Origin: Oscillospiraceae bacterium
GTDB taxonomy: Bacteria; Bacillota; Clostridia; UBA1381; UBA9506
Assembly: GCA_015068935.1 (NCBI GenBank)
Contig: SVJO01000003.1
Span: forward strand, 27,963 to 91,962
Direction: 5' to 3'
Length of the DNA stretch: 64,000 nucleotides
This document shows, one piece after another, positions 35,626-44,628 of the stretch. Within the stretch, counting starts at the first letter, position 1. Every line of letters starts with the position of its first letter. The translations under genes were made by a program, and so were the position numbers. The notes beneath the pieces are model-generated. The model did not search any database. It was not told the origin of the DNA and saw only the letters and a program-made list of their open reading frames with translations.

Positions 35626-35720
35626 ACCGGGTGAGCCTGCATCACACTCAAGACATTGCTTATCGCTGCTTGGTTCCCCACCTGACGAGGTTCACAAGCT
35701 CAAGTTGCGCAGGACCCGGC
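35626..35720 (-). ncRNA. ffs: Signal recognition particle RNA (small, 4.5S-like type)
   Basis: On the minus strand the terminal helix pairs CCGGGT (35719-35714) with ACCCGG (35632-35627 region), then CCTGC with GCAGG. The apical domain reads GTGAACC...GTCAGG-TGG-GGAA-CCA-AGCAGC, which is the SRP domain IV symmetric and asymmetric loop signature capped by a GGAA tetraloop. In most bacteria the helix closing that loop is TCC/GGA; here it is TGG/CCA, a compensated change that keeps the fold. The length of about 95 bases is the small form without an Alu domain. It sits upstream of dnaX, as scr does in Bacillus, with its own promoter and terminator. The 5' end may be some bases longer. Confidence 0.88.
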
Positions 35721-35747
35721 AGACAGTATAATATACTGAACACCTAT

Positions 35748-35776
35748 ATTATATCATATTTTATAAACTTATTCAA
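35748..35776 (-). promoter_or_regulatory. Sigma-A-type promoter of the SRP RNA
   Basis: On the minus strand TTGAAT (35771-35776), 17-bp spacer, TATAAT (35748-35753). The start would be near 35741, about 20 bases before the terminal helix; a CAGTATA/TATACTG inverted repeat (35724-35738) lies between. Confidence 0.75.
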
Positions 35777-35820
35777 TAGTTTTTTATATATAAAATCAAG
35801 TTTTTTTAAGTTTGAAATGG

Positions 35821-36750
35821 TTATAATTGCTTTTTTCTCAAATCCTCAATTACATCTTTAAAATACTTGGGAGGTTCTTTTATGAAGTTTACATATTGAC
35901 CGTTGCGCGGATGGCAAAAGCCCAGACGGCGCGCATGGAGCATCTGACCGCTTAAATGGTATTTTTGTGCGAGAACATCTTTTTTTAGCCCGTAAATAGG
36001 GTCTCCGACGATGCTTTTTCCGATGCTTTGAAGATGGACTCTTATCTGGTGGGTTCTGCCTGTTTCTAAAGTGCATAATAAAAGAGAGCAGGAAGAAAAC
36101 CGCTCCAAAACCTCAAAATGCGTTACGGCATGACGTGAATTTTTGTCTGTTACCGTCATTTTCTTTCTGTCTTTTTCGTGCCTTCCTATGGGTTTGTCAA
36201 CAGTAAATTTATCCTCGGGAAATTTCCCGTACGCAAGACACACATATTCCCTGTCAAACAGATGCCTTTTTATGAGGTCAGCTAATATAAGATGAGATTC
36301 ATTATTTTTTGCAATTACTAAAAGACCGCTCGTTTCCTTGTCTATTCTGTGGACAATTCCGGGGCGGATTATTCCGTTTATTGCAGAAAGATTATCGCCT
36401 GAGTGATGCATTATGGCATTAACCAGTGTGCCGTCAGGATTTCCTGCAGCAGGATGGACAACCATTCCCTGAGGCTTGTTGACAATAATTAAATCTTCAT
36501 CTTCATAGACAATGTCAATGGGAATATCCTGAGCCAAAACATCTAAAACCTTAGGCTCTGGAAGACTGATTTTTATGGTGTCACCAATTCTTAATTTATA
36601 ATTTTTTGATTCAGTTTTTCCATTTACCAAAACACATCCATCTTCTATGAGCTTTTGAGCTCCTGAACGGGTAGTTTTTGCATTTTCGCTGACGAAAATG
36701 TCAAGACGCACCTTGGGGGACATTTCCTCATTATCAAATTTAAAAATCAT
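35821..36750 (-). CDS. rluD: RluD-family 23S rRNA pseudouridine synthase
   Basis: About 309 residues. The in-frame TTG at 36765 overlaps the GGAG site, so the ATG at 36750 is chosen. An N-terminal S4 RNA-binding domain ('RLDIFVSENAKTTRSGAQKL' type) is followed by the RluA-type catalytic domain: 'IVNKPQGMVVHPA', the catalytic 'GIVHRIDKETSGLLVIAK' with the essential Asp, and 'LETGRTHQIRVHL'. In characterised members it makes pseudouridines in helix 69 of 23S rRNA. The exact target here is inferred. It follows lspA by 24 bp, an arrangement common in Clostridia and Bacilli (lspA-rluD). Confidence 0.92.
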   Translation of the reverse strand: MIFKFDNEEMSPKVRLDIFVSENAKTTRSGAQKLIEDGCVLVNGKTESKNYKLRIGDTIKISLPEPKVLDVLAQDIPIDIVYEDEDLIIVNKPQGMVVHPAAGNPDGTLVNAIMHHSGDNLSAINGIIRPGIVHRIDKETSGLLVIAKNNESHLILADLIKRHLFDREYVCLAYGKFPEDKFTVDKPIGRHEKDRKKMTVTDKNSRHAVTHFEVLERFSSCSLLLCTLETGRTHQIRVHLQSIGKSIVGDPIYGLKKDVLAQKYHLSGQMLHARRLGFCHPRNGQYVNFIKEPPKYFKDVIEDLRKKQL

Positions 36751-36774
36751 GTTGCATGTCTCCAAATAAGCAGA

Positions 36775-37278
36775 TTATTCATCTGTTTGTGTGTTTAAAT
36801 CGACTTGTTTTTTCTTCTTCTCAGACGGAAAGTCAGGAGAGAAAAAGAGAATGTATACAGCAAGTAAAATTGCACCGATTACAACAAAGCAGTCAGCGAC
36901 ATTGAAAACGGGGAAATTTATAATATAAAAATCAAGGAAGTCGATGACATACCCCCTGAAAACTCTGTCAATAAAGTTACCCAAAGCTCCGCCTGTAAGT
37001 AATGTAAGAGATATTACCAAAAGCTTGTTTTGAGGTTTTTTCTTTATCATAAAAAATATGACCGCGCCGATTATAATAACGGTGATTATTGCAAAGAACC
37101 AAATCTGATTTTGAAGCACACCGAAAGCTGCGCCTCTGTTCTCACAGTAGTTAAACCGAAAAACACTTTTAAGTATTTCAATACTTCCACCAAGTCTTAA
37201 AGATTTATAGGCAAAATATTTTGTGATTTGGTCAAGCAGAATACAGATAAACGAGCCAATAAAAAATAAAACGAGCAA
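36775..37278 (-). CDS. lspA: Lipoprotein signal peptidase II
   Basis: 167 residues with four hydrophobic segments. The aspartic-protease dyad is visible as Asp104 in 'GNFIDRVF' and Asp129 in 'FNVADCFVVIG'; the N-terminal 'LDQITKYF' and 'FRFNYCENRGAAFG' segments also match. It removes signal peptides from prolipoproteins after lipidation, such as the two lipoproteins encoded at 3.8-5.8 kb. The start is a TTG at 37278, with GGAG eight bases ahead. The C-terminal tail is basic then Asn/Gln-rich and cytosolic. Confidence 0.95.
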   Translation of the reverse strand: MLVLFFIGSFICILLDQITKYFAYKSLRLGGSIEILKSVFRFNYCENRGAAFGVLQNQIWFFAIITVIIIGAVIFFMIKKKPQNKLLVISLTLLTGGALGNFIDRVFRGYVIDFLDFYIINFPVFNVADCFVVIGAILLAVYILFFSPDFPSEKKKKQVDLNTQTDE

Positions 37279-37300
37279 GATTTACACTCCTTAACAATTA

Positions 37301-37326
37301 TCAGGGCACCTATATAGGTGCCCTGA
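37301..37326. terminator. Hairpin after ileS (26-bp perfect palindrome)
   Basis: TCAGGGCACCTAT followed by its exact reverse complement. It lies between the ileS stop and lspA. The T tail on the minus strand is weak, so it may act only as a partial terminator or as an RNA-stabilising hairpin. Confidence 0.6.
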
Positions 37327-37347
37327 CCTCAAAATATATTTTACAAA

Positions 37348-40137
37348 TTATTCAGTAACAACGTCTGCACAACGTTTGCACAGAGTAGGATGCTCTGAGA
37401 TAGTTCCGACTGTTTCAGAATACATCCAGCATCTTTCGCATTTTTCTCCCGGAGCAGATGAAATGCTGACTTTAATTCCTGTTTCGCCGGTGTGAGCATC
37501 ATCTGTAGCTTCGCTCTCATCCTTTATAGAGACTTTAGAAACGATAAAGTATGAAACTAAGTCCTCTTTAATTGCTTCTAAGAATGATTTTGTATCTGAA
37601 TCAGCATAAACAGTTACTAAAGCATTAAGTGAGTGACCGATTATTTTTTCAGCACGTGCAAGCTCTAAAGCCTTTGTAACATCTGCTTTAATTGCAAGAA
37701 TTTTGTCCCATTTAGCTTCAAACTCACTGTCTTCTAATGAGCTGTCTGCTTTCGGCATATCATTAAACATAACAGACTCAGGGTTGTCTTCTTTTCTGTG
37801 AGGCATAAATGACCAGATTTCTTCTGCACTGTAGCAGAGAACAGGTGCAATCATTCTGCAGAGTGCATCTAAAATGTTAAACATAACAGTCTGAGCACTG
37901 CGGCGAAGTACACCGTCTGATTTTTGAGTATAGAGTCTGTCTTTGATAACATCTAAATAGAAGTTACTCATATCAACAACACAGAAATTGTGAATTGCGT
38001 GATATATCATATGGAATTCGTATGCTCTGTAGTTTTCAGTAACCTTATTAATGAGTTTTGAAAGTCTCATCATTGCAAAACGGTCAATCTCAGGCATATC
38101 ACAGATTTCAACTGAGTCTGTGTCAGGGTTAAAATCATGAATGTTACCTAAGATATATCTTGCTGTGTTACGGATTTTTCTATATGCTTCAGAAATCTGT
38201 TTTAAGATATTCTGTGAAATATGCATGTCTGTCTTATAGTCAGCAGAAACAACCCAAAGTCTTAAGATGTCAGCACCATATTGTTTGATTATATCCTGAG
38301 GATTTACACCGTTACCCTTGGATTTTGACATCTTGTTGCCTTCTTCGTCAACAATCATGCCGTGAGTGATAACCTTTTTATACGGAGCTTCTCCTTTAGT
38401 TGCAATTGCAGTTAAAAGCGATGACTGGAACCATCCTCGGTACTGGTCATTACCTTCTAAATAAAGGTCGGCAGGGAAGCGAAGTCCCTTTTTAACTTCT
38501 AAAACAGCAGTATGAGAGGAACCTGAGTCAAACCATACATCCATGATATCTTTTTCTTTTGTAAATTCTGTGCATCCGCATTCGCATTTTGTGCCGGATG
38601 GTAAAATGTCCTTTGCATCTGTTTCATACCATGCTGAAGAACCTTTTTCTCTGAATAAGTCAGCAGTAGCTTTTATAGTTTCATCGTTTATGAGCTCTTT
38701 TCCGCACTCTTTGCAGTAGAAAATCGGAATAGGCACACCCCATGTTCTCTGACGTGAAATACACCAGTCATTTCTGTCGGAAACCATAGCAGAAATTCTG
38801 TCTTCGCCCCATTTTGGAAGCCATGAAACATTATGAATAGCTTTAACAGCATCATCTTTAATATCATCAACAGATGCAAACCACTGCTCCGTTGCACGGA
38901 ACACAATCGGCTCATGACATCTCCAGCAATGCGGATATTGGTGAATGATTTCGTTTTCTGCATAGAGAGCGCCGATTTCTTTTAATTTTGCCAGTATAAC
39001 GGCATTTGATTTTTCATAATAAAGACCTTTAAATTCACCTGCGAGTTCATTTAAATAACCTTTTGCATCAACAGGTACGATAATCGGAATATCTTTGTAG
39101 TTCTGGCAGGCGATGTAGTCTTCTACACCGTGACCGGGTGCTGTGTGAACGCAACCTGTACCTGCATCGAGTGTAACGTGTTCACCTACAATAACAACAG
39201 ATTCTCTGTCAATGAATGGGTGAGCACATTTCATAAGGTCGAATTCCTGACCTTTAAACTGAGCAATTTTTTCGTATTCGGAAATTCCGCCAACAGCCAT
39301 AACACCGTCAACAAGCTCTGTTGCAATGACAAATATTCCCTGCTCAGTTTTAACTAAGCTGTAATCATAGCCGGGGTTAACTGCGATGGCAACGTTTCCC
39401 GGAAGTGTCCATGTTGTTGTTGTCCATATAACAAAATAAACATCATCTTTGTTTATGCCCGCATTTGCAAAAACACCGTTGTCATCTGTCACGCGGAACT
39501 TAACATATATAGAATTTGTCTTATCTTCCTGATATTCAATTTCGGCTTCAGCTAAGGCTGTTTCACAGTCAGGGCACCAGTAAATAGGCTTTAATCCCTT
39601 GTAAATGTAGCCTTTTTTTGCCATCTCGCCGAAAATCTCAATCTGTTTTGCCTCAAACTCAGGGGCTAAAGTCAGATATGAATCATCCCAGTCGCCGAGT
39701 GAGCCGATTCTCTTAATCTGATTTTTCTGATTTTCTACATATTTTAATGCAAAGTCTTTGCAAACATCACGGAACTCAGAGATGCTGACTTCATTTCTGT
39801 TAATGCCAAGCTTTTGAATAGCCTGACGTTCAATCGGGAGACCATGTGTATCCCAGCCATGAATATATGGAGCCTTAAAGCCGTCCATGTTTTTAAATCT
39901 TGTAATAATGTCTTTTAATGTTTTGTTTAAAGCATGGCCCATATGCATGTCGCCGTTAGCATAGGGAGGACCGTCATGCAGAATAAATAGCGGTTTTTCG
40001 CTATTTAGCTCCATAAGTTTTTCATATAAATTTTCATTTTGCCATTTTTCTAAAATTTCAGGCTCTCTCTGCGGAAGATTAGCTCGCATAGGGAAGTCTG
40101 TTTTAGGCAAATTAAGTGTCTTATCGTAGTCAGCCAT
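37348..40137 (-). CDS. ileS: Isoleucyl-tRNA synthetase
   Basis: About 929 residues, class I synthetase for isoleucine. Start at the ATG at 40137 ('MADYDKTLNLP'), the usual bacterial N-terminus, behind AAAGGAGAG. 'PYANGDMHMGHALN' is the HIGH motif, 'WTTTTWTLPGNVAIAV' belongs to the CP1 editing domain, 'NKMSKSKGNGVNP' is the KMSKS loop, and the C-terminal zinc finger has Cys pairs in 'CERCWMYS' and 'CKRCADVV'. This is the bacterial-type IleRS with the C-terminal zinc finger. It follows divIVA, as in many Firmicutes. No T-box leader is visible in the 123-bp gap. Confidence 0.97.
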   Translation of the reverse strand: MADYDKTLNLPKTDFPMRANLPQREPEILEKWQNENLYEKLMELNSEKPLFILHDGPPYANGDMHMGHALNKTLKDIITRFKNMDGFKAPYIHGWDTHGLPIERQAIQKLGINRNEVSISEFRDVCKDFALKYVENQKNQIKRIGSLGDWDDSYLTLAPEFEAKQIEIFGEMAKKGYIYKGLKPIYWCPDCETALAEAEIEYQEDKTNSIYVKFRVTDDNGVFANAGINKDDVYFVIWTTTTWTLPGNVAIAVNPGYDYSLVKTEQGIFVIATELVDGVMAVGGISEYEKIAQFKGQEFDLMKCAHPFIDRESVVIVGEHVTLDAGTGCVHTAPGHGVEDYIACQNYKDIPIIVPVDAKGYLNELAGEFKGLYYEKSNAVILAKLKEIGALYAENEIIHQYPHCWRCHEPIVFRATEQWFASVDDIKDDAVKAIHNVSWLPKWGEDRISAMVSDRNDWCISRQRTWGVPIPIFYCKECGKELINDETIKATADLFREKGSSAWYETDAKDILPSGTKCECGCTEFTKEKDIMDVWFDSGSSHTAVLEVKKGLRFPADLYLEGNDQYRGWFQSSLLTAIATKGEAPYKKVITHGMIVDEEGNKMSKSKGNGVNPQDIIKQYGADILRLWVVSADYKTDMHISQNILKQISEAYRKIRNTARYILGNIHDFNPDTDSVEICDMPEIDRFAMMRLSKLINKVTENYRAYEFHMIYHAIHNFCVVDMSNFYLDVIKDRLYTQKSDGVLRRSAQTVMFNILDALCRMIAPVLCYSAEEIWSFMPHRKEDNPESVMFNDMPKADSSLEDSEFEAKWDKILAIKADVTKALELARAEKIIGHSLNALVTVYADSDTKSFLEAIKEDLVSYFIVSKVSIKDESEATDDAHTGETGIKVSISSAPGEKCERCWMYSETVGTISEHPTLCKRCADVVTE

Positions 40138-40260
40138 TTTTCTTTTACTCTCCTTTTGTTTCATTCAGTACGCGTATCAGTCATCTTAAGGTCTGTACTT
40201 TTATATTGTACTAGGCCGTGATTTTTGATGACTATGCATTAAAATATAAAATTTACGTTT

Positions 40261-41124
40261 TTAAAGTGATTCATCACTGAAAACATCGTATGGTTTATTA
40301 TTGTTTTTTGATAAATCTATAATAATTTCTTCAGGAACACTTTCTTCATTTATATCGTCAGAAGGCTCTGAATCTGTCTCGTCGCTTGTATCAAGTGAAT
40401 TTGCACGTTTCTTTAATAGTTCATCAACAAGCGGATTAACCTTCTTCGGTGTATATTCGGTGTCAGAAGAGGAAGCTTGCTGAGCATTTTCAAGAGCGGA
40501 TGCTTTCGGTTCTTCTTTTTCTGCATCAAAAGATTTAGCATCAGGCATAACATCATACACAGACTGCTTGTTTAATGTTAAATTCTGCAAATCAGCGCGC
40601 TCGCTATTGTGTTTTTTTATTTTATCTATGTCTTTTTCAAGGTCAGAGACTATCTCGGTCCCTGATGATTTAAAAGATTCACTCTCAGGCATATCGTCTA
40701 AGAGTTTCAGATATGTATTGAGAAGCGAATTCATACGTGCTCTGAATGTATTCATTTCCTTTTTGAGTGTTGAATATTCTTTTTCAAGCTCCGAAACACG
40801 TTTTTCAGCTTCTGTAATAATGTTTTCAGCTTTTATTTCAGCTTCTTTTATTATTGTATTGGAACGTTCATAAGCATTTTGTTTTATATCTTCTGATGTT
40901 TTTTGTGCTACTAGGATTGCATTTTGCATTGTTGTTTCCATTCCCTTGTAATTTTCAAGAGTTTCGGAAAGTAATGCATTTTTCTCTTTTAACGAGCCGT
41001 TATCTCTGTAGAGCTTTTCATAATCAGCAACTAAAGAACGCATAAACTCGTCAACTTCGATTGAATCATAACCTCTGAATGCCTTGGCAAATTCTTTGTT
41101 TTCTATATCAACCGGTGTAAGCAT
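40261..41124 (-). CDS. divIVA: DivIVA-family septum/pole protein
   Basis: About 287 residues from the ATG at 41124, behind AAAGGTGGGGGG. The N-terminus is the DivIVA membrane-binding domain: 'LTPVDIENKEFAKAFRGYD' then 'VDEFM'. Residues of about 30-150 are heptad-rich coiled coil, and the tail from about 165 is an acidic, Ser/Glu-rich low-complexity region ending in 'YDVFSDESL'. DivIVA senses curved membrane at septa and poles and recruits other factors. The protein is longer than the 164-residue Bacillus form because of the acidic tail, as is common in Clostridia. It follows ylmH by 21 bp. Confidence 0.92.
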   Translation of the reverse strand: MLTPVDIENKEFAKAFRGYDSIEVDEFMRSLVADYEKLYRDNGSLKEKNALLSETLENYKGMETTMQNAILVAQKTSEDIKQNAYERSNTIIKEAEIKAENIITEAEKRVSELEKEYSTLKKEMNTFRARMNSLLNTYLKLLDDMPESESFKSSGTEIVSDLEKDIDKIKKHNSERADLQNLTLNKQSVYDVMPDAKSFDAEKEEPKASALENAQQASSSDTEYTPKKVNPLVDELLKKRANSLDTSDETDSEPSDDINEESVPEEIIIDLSKNNNKPYDVFSDESL

Positions 41125-41145
41125 TAATCCCCCCACCTTTCTAAA

Positions 41146-41904
41146 TTATACATATTTACTAATGGTTATTTTTATTCTGCCTTTTTTCGTTTCGCCACCT
41201 ATTAAAGAAAGACGCATTTTACCAAAGCCGCGGACAGAAATTATATCGCCCTCTTTTAGGCGAAATGATGCGCTTGCAGAGACTGAGTAGTTAACAAAAA
41301 CCCGCTCAGAACTAATAAGCGACTGGGAATCAGCCCTCGATTTTCTTGTGAAAAGACTGACAACACAGTCGAGTCTTACAGATGAAACTGTGCCTTGAAT
41401 CTCTTCAAATTTCTTTTGCGGCAGGATACAAATATTTTCTTCTTCTTTAAGAGTGACGCGGTGCGATGCAACCTTTGTAAGATTGAGCATCACATAATCT
41501 TTAACTGTATCATACACGAAGATGAAAGCATTAGAATCTGAAATTAAAATATCACCTATCGTATCACGTGATATCCCAAGCCCTAACAAAGAACCCAGAA
41601 AATCTCTGTGAGAGCATGAAGATGCTCCTGATACTTTAATGAGTGAAAGCGGAAAAAGGGAAGAGTCAGGGTCTAGGTAATCAGGGAAAAAACCAATTAC
41701 AGCCCTGTCAGAATCAGGGTAGCCTCCCCAGACTAAATTCCCTGCATAACCTGCCTTTTTCGCATATTCATTAAATAAAAACAAAGTCCTCTCATCACAG
41801 AATTTTGTGAATTTAGGTGTTTTTCGCCTGATTGCAGCGTCTGATAAGTCTTCAATATAAGAAAGCCATTCTTTATCTTCCTGAGTAATTAAGCTACAGT
41901 TCAT
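41146..41904 (-). CDS. ylmH: YlmH-like S4-domain RNA-binding protein
   Basis: 252 residues. The N-terminal two-thirds has 'RRKTPKFTKFCDERTLFLF' and 'WGGYPDSDRAVIGFFPDYL', typical of YlmH; the C-terminal S4 domain starts near residue 180 ('RLDCVVSLFTRKSRADSQSL') and ends in 'EGDIISVRGFGKMRL'. In Bacillus, YlmH can act in ribosome-associated quality control together with RqcH-type pathways, and the gene is found in the division cluster throughout the Firmicutes. Its ATG overlaps the sepF stop by one base (TAATG), so translation is probably coupled. Confidence 0.92.
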   Translation of the reverse strand: MNCSLITQEDKEWLSYIEDLSDAAIRRKTPKFTKFCDERTLFLFNEYAKKAGYAGNLVWGGYPDSDRAVIGFFPDYLDPDSSLFPLSLIKVSGASSCSHRDFLGSLLGLGISRDTIGDILISDSNAFIFVYDTVKDYVMLNLTKVASHRVTLKEEENICILPQKKFEEIQGTVSSVRLDCVVSLFTRKSRADSQSLISSERVFVNYSVSASASFRLKEGDIISVRGFGKMRLSLIGGETKKGRIKITISKYV

Positions 41905-42335
41905 TAATATGAGAAGGGAAATCCTTTTCTGAGCTCGTCGTTGAAATCACCCATGATACCAACATTATAAGGAGCGATAAGGAATATTCCGTTTGCTACT
42001 TTCTGGATGTTTCCGTCAACACCGTAAACTGCACCTGAAAGGAAGTCTACAACACGGCGAGAAACATCTTTTTCAAGATTTTCAAGATTTATAACTATTG
42101 GTTTTTTGCTCTTTAAGTGGTCAGCAATGTCTTTGGCATCTTCAAAGCTCTGAAGCTGAACAACAACAACTTTAAGCTGTGTAGTTGTGTGAATGTTTAC
42201 AACCTTTCCTCTTTTTCCTGCCGGAACGACCGGTTCTTCAGGCTCTTTTGCGTCGTTTGTAAGGAATTCTTCTTCCTCAAAATCTTCCTCGTCTGTTATG
42301 CCAATCCATTTTAACATTTTGTTCATTGCGCTCAT
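41904..42335 (-). CDS. sepF: Cell division protein SepF
   Basis: 143 residues. After an N-terminal amphipathic helix ('NKMLKWIGI') that binds membrane and an acidic linker, the SepF core spans about residues 50-140: 'VVVVQLQSFEDAKDIADHL', 'PIVINLENLEKDVSRRVVDF', 'GAVYGVDGNIQKVANGIFL'. SepF bundles FtsZ filaments and tethers the Z ring to membrane, complementing or replacing FtsA. Its place between yggS and ylmH is the standard order. ATG behind GGAGG. Confidence 0.95.
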   Translation of the reverse strand: MSAMNKMLKWIGITDEEDFEEEEFLTNDAKEPEEPVVPAGKRGKVVNIHTTTQLKVVVVQLQSFEDAKDIADHLKSKKPIVINLENLEKDVSRRVVDFLSGAVYGVDGNIQKVANGIFLIAPYNVGIMGDFNDELRKGFPFSY

Positions 42336-42371
42336 AAATGTTCCTCCCTAAATATAAATATATTTATTTTT

Positions 42372-43046
42372 TTATATATACAAAGCTCTTCCGACTCTGA
42401 CGATATTGGCGCCTTCTTTAATTGCATCTTCGTAATCGTCGCTCATGCCCATAGACAGAAAGTCGGCAGAGATATTGCCTGACGAATTATCTTTTAGTTT
42501 CATAAAAAGCTCATAGAGCTTAGCAAAATATTTTCTGTTTGCTCCCGCCTCAAATGATACAGGCGGAATAGTCATAAGTCCTCTTACCTTAACTGAGTTC
42601 ATGGCAGAGATTGCTTCCAGTGTTGGAAAAAGTGCATTTTCTTCCATGCCAAATTTACTTTCTTCTCCTGATACATTAACCTGCAGGAGAATGTCTTTTG
42701 TCATATCCAGTTTAGCTGCCTGTCTGTTTATTTCCTCTGCCAAATGAACACTGTCAACAGAATGAATTAAAGAAACCTTGTCCATGATGTATTTAACCTT
42801 GTTTGTCTGCAAATGTCCGATTAAGTGCCACAGAGCAGAGTCTTTAAGTGTTTCATATTTATCACAAAGAGACTGAACCCTGTTTTCGCCGAAGACATTC
42901 TGACCCTCGCAAAGGAGAGTATTACATTCATCGATGCCAACACTTTTTGTAACTGCAACAAGTGTTATATCATCACGCGTTCTGCCTGATGTTTTCGCGG
43001 CATTATTTATATTTTCATTTATTTTTGCAAGATTTTCTGCTATCAT
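42372..43046 (-). CDS. YggS/PLPBP-family pyridoxal phosphate homeostasis protein
   Basis: 224 residues, the usual length. The PLP-binding Lys is in 'ITLVAVTKSVG' (about residue 34), followed by 'FGENRVQSL', 'WHLIGHLQTNKVKYI', 'IHSVDSVHLAEEI', 'LQVNVSGEESKFG', 'RGLMTIPP' and the phosphate-binding 'LSMGMSDDYEDAIKEGANIVR' region (quoted in part). The protein has an alanine-racemase-like barrel but no known catalytic activity; it buffers cellular PLP. It lies upstream of sepF, as in most Gram-positive genomes. Confidence 0.95.
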   Translation of the reverse strand: MIAENLAKINENINNAAKTSGRTRDDITLVAVTKSVGIDECNTLLCEGQNVFGENRVQSLCDKYETLKDSALWHLIGHLQTNKVKYIMDKVSLIHSVDSVHLAEEINRQAAKLDMTKDILLQVNVSGEESKFGMEENALFPTLEAISAMNSVKVRGLMTIPPVSFEAGANRKYFAKLYELFMKLKDNSSGNISADFLSMGMSDDYEDAIKEGANIVRVGRALYI

Positions 43047-43070
43047 ATTACTTTTCCTTTTATTTGTATT

Positions 43071-44294
43071 TTAACTGTTTACCATTTGTCCTTCCTCAAC
43101 GTCGGGTGAATTAACAATAATCTCATCATAGAGCTTTAAGGGATTTTCCTCACTTGCAGAAGAAACAATAAGAGTATCGTTTTCGTTATATACTATGTTA
43201 ACAGGAACAAAAGTGACTATGTTTTCTCTTAAGACATAAACTCCGTTTTCATTTCCTTTTGTTCTGAGGGCTGAAAGACTTATCTTGTAGCCTGAGTATG
43301 TCTTTTTGACAAAGTCAACGTTAACAAATCTCTGTTCTAAGAGGCCTTCCTGATAATTTCTGCATTCGCAAATAACGACATAGCGGCCGTCCTGTGCAGG
43401 AGAAATATGGAAAACTTTAGCGGTGGAAGATTTAGGTGAAACATCATAAAATCTGAGCTTTATATTATCTCCGACCTTCGTTCCTGAAAGCTGAGCCTCA
43501 TCTAATGTGATTGCAATAAAATACCTGTAGTTATCTATGATTTTGCAGGCATAAACACCGTTTGATGTTTTATTTTCTCTTACATTGGTTTCGTCAAACG
43601 TTTGCAGTTCGTCAAACTTAGAAGGTGTGAGTTCATGCATGTTGTATGGAGTAATCAACTCCTCCAAGCCATCAATGTATGACGAAAAAATTCCTGAATT
43701 TCTTGCATATATACTGCTTTCTGCTGCGCCAATCTGGGCCTCTAACTCAGCCTTTGAGCTCTTTAAAGTATCTAAAGTTGAGGAAACTGCCTGTGTGTTT
43801 CCTTCGATGGTTGCTTTGTGTTCAGTTAAAGCGGTTATGCTGTACTTAAGTAATGACACAGATGACATGTTTTTCTTATAGCTTTCATCAATGATTTTTG
43901 TAAGGTCAGAGGAAATTTCCTGCTCAAGCTTTGAAATATCATTGGAAAAAGCTGTATTTTCATTGTGGCGGCTTTCTAAAATTGATATTTTCTTGTTTAT
44001 CTGTTCAAGCTTTATCTTAACTCTTGGGTCAACACTGCCATTATACGTAACGGCAATCTGAGAACCCGAGGCAACACGGTCACCTGATTCAAATTTTGCA
44101 TCAAGGACACCGTCGATATCAGACGAATAAAGATTTTCATATTTAATCACCATAGCCTTGGTGTTGACTGAATCTTCAACAGTATCTTTATATAATGTGT
44201 CTTTAACTACATTTCCGTTTACAAAAGCACGGATGATATATATAATGGCGAGCAGAACAAAAACAAATATAAAATAATATTTTTTGCCTTTCAT
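43071..44294 (-). CDS. HlyD-like membrane fusion/adaptor protein of the division cluster
   Basis: 407 residues. A single N-terminal membrane segment (about 5-23) is followed by an extracytoplasmic region: a biotinyl-lipoyl-like strand set around 'SSDIDGVLDAKFESGDRVASG', a long coiled coil of about residues 90-185, then beta-barrel segments ('SGTKVGDNIKLRFYDV', 'ENIVTFVPVNIVYNENDTLI'). This is the layout of HlyD/RND-type adaptors, but no transporter is encoded nearby. In clostridial genomes such a protein commonly opens the yggS-sepF-ylmH-divIVA run, so a role at the division site or wall is more likely than export. It is first in the transcript from the promoter at 44331-44359. Confidence 0.78.
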   Translation of the reverse strand: MKGKKYYFIFVFVLLAIIYIIRAFVNGNVVKDTLYKDTVEDSVNTKAMVIKYENLYSSDIDGVLDAKFESGDRVASGSQIAVTYNGSVDPRVKIKLEQINKKISILESRHNENTAFSNDISKLEQEISSDLTKIIDESYKKNMSSVSLLKYSITALTEHKATIEGNTQAVSSTLDTLKSSKAELEAQIGAAESSIYARNSGIFSSYIDGLEELITPYNMHELTPSKFDELQTFDETNVRENKTSNGVYACKIIDNYRYFIAITLDEAQLSGTKVGDNIKLRFYDVSPKSSTAKVFHISPAQDGRYVVICECRNYQEGLLEQRFVNVDFVKKTYSGYKISLSALRTKGNENGVYVLRENIVTFVPVNIVYNENDTLIVSSASEENPLKLYDEIIVNSPDVEEGQMVNS

Positions 44295-44330
44295 GACCTA
44301 TTCTCCCATTTTTCTTCACTATAATAAGCT

Positions 44331-44359
44331 ATTATATCATAAATTTATAAGTTATGCAA
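44331..44359 (-). promoter_or_regulatory. Sigma-A-type promoter of the division cluster
   Basis: On the minus strand TTGCAT (44354-44359), 17-bp spacer, TATAAT (44331-44336), 37 bp before the first ATG. Confidence 0.75.
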
Positions 44360-44498
44360 CTTTTTATCGAAGAAAATAAATAAAATTTTGATTTTTTTCA
44401 AGAAAGACTGAGCTTTAAATACTTTTATATTTATAAAAAAGACTAATTTGTCAAGAAAATGCGAAAATCAGGAGCTGAAAACAAATATATTATACCCC

Positions 44499-44527
44499 TA
44501 GACATTGGAGAAATTTTGTATTATAAT
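44499..44527 (+). promoter_or_regulatory. Sigma-A-type promoter of thyX-tmk
   Basis: TAGACA (44499-44504), 17-bp spacer, TATAAT (44522-44527). Confidence 0.65.
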
Positions 44528-44628
44528 AAAAGTGATGCGGTTAAAATGTATTATTACTGCATTTGGCAGATGTTTAAGAAAATAATGGTTTTTCCTGAAT
44601 AAAATTATTTAACGAAAGGACGGAATTT

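Larger units (their letters stand above)
44295..44628. other. Divergent intergenic region between the division cluster and thyX
   Basis: About 330 AT-rich bases without a gene. It contains a promoter in each direction (44331-44359 minus, 44499-44527 plus). The roughly 95-base thyX leader has no recognised riboswitch or terminator hairpin. Nothing else was seen. Confidence 0.7.

Noticed and set aside
40138..40260. Possible T-box leader for ileS
   Set aside because: Only 123 bp with no T-box core sequence; a weak imperfect hairpin near 40190-40216 is all that can be seen.
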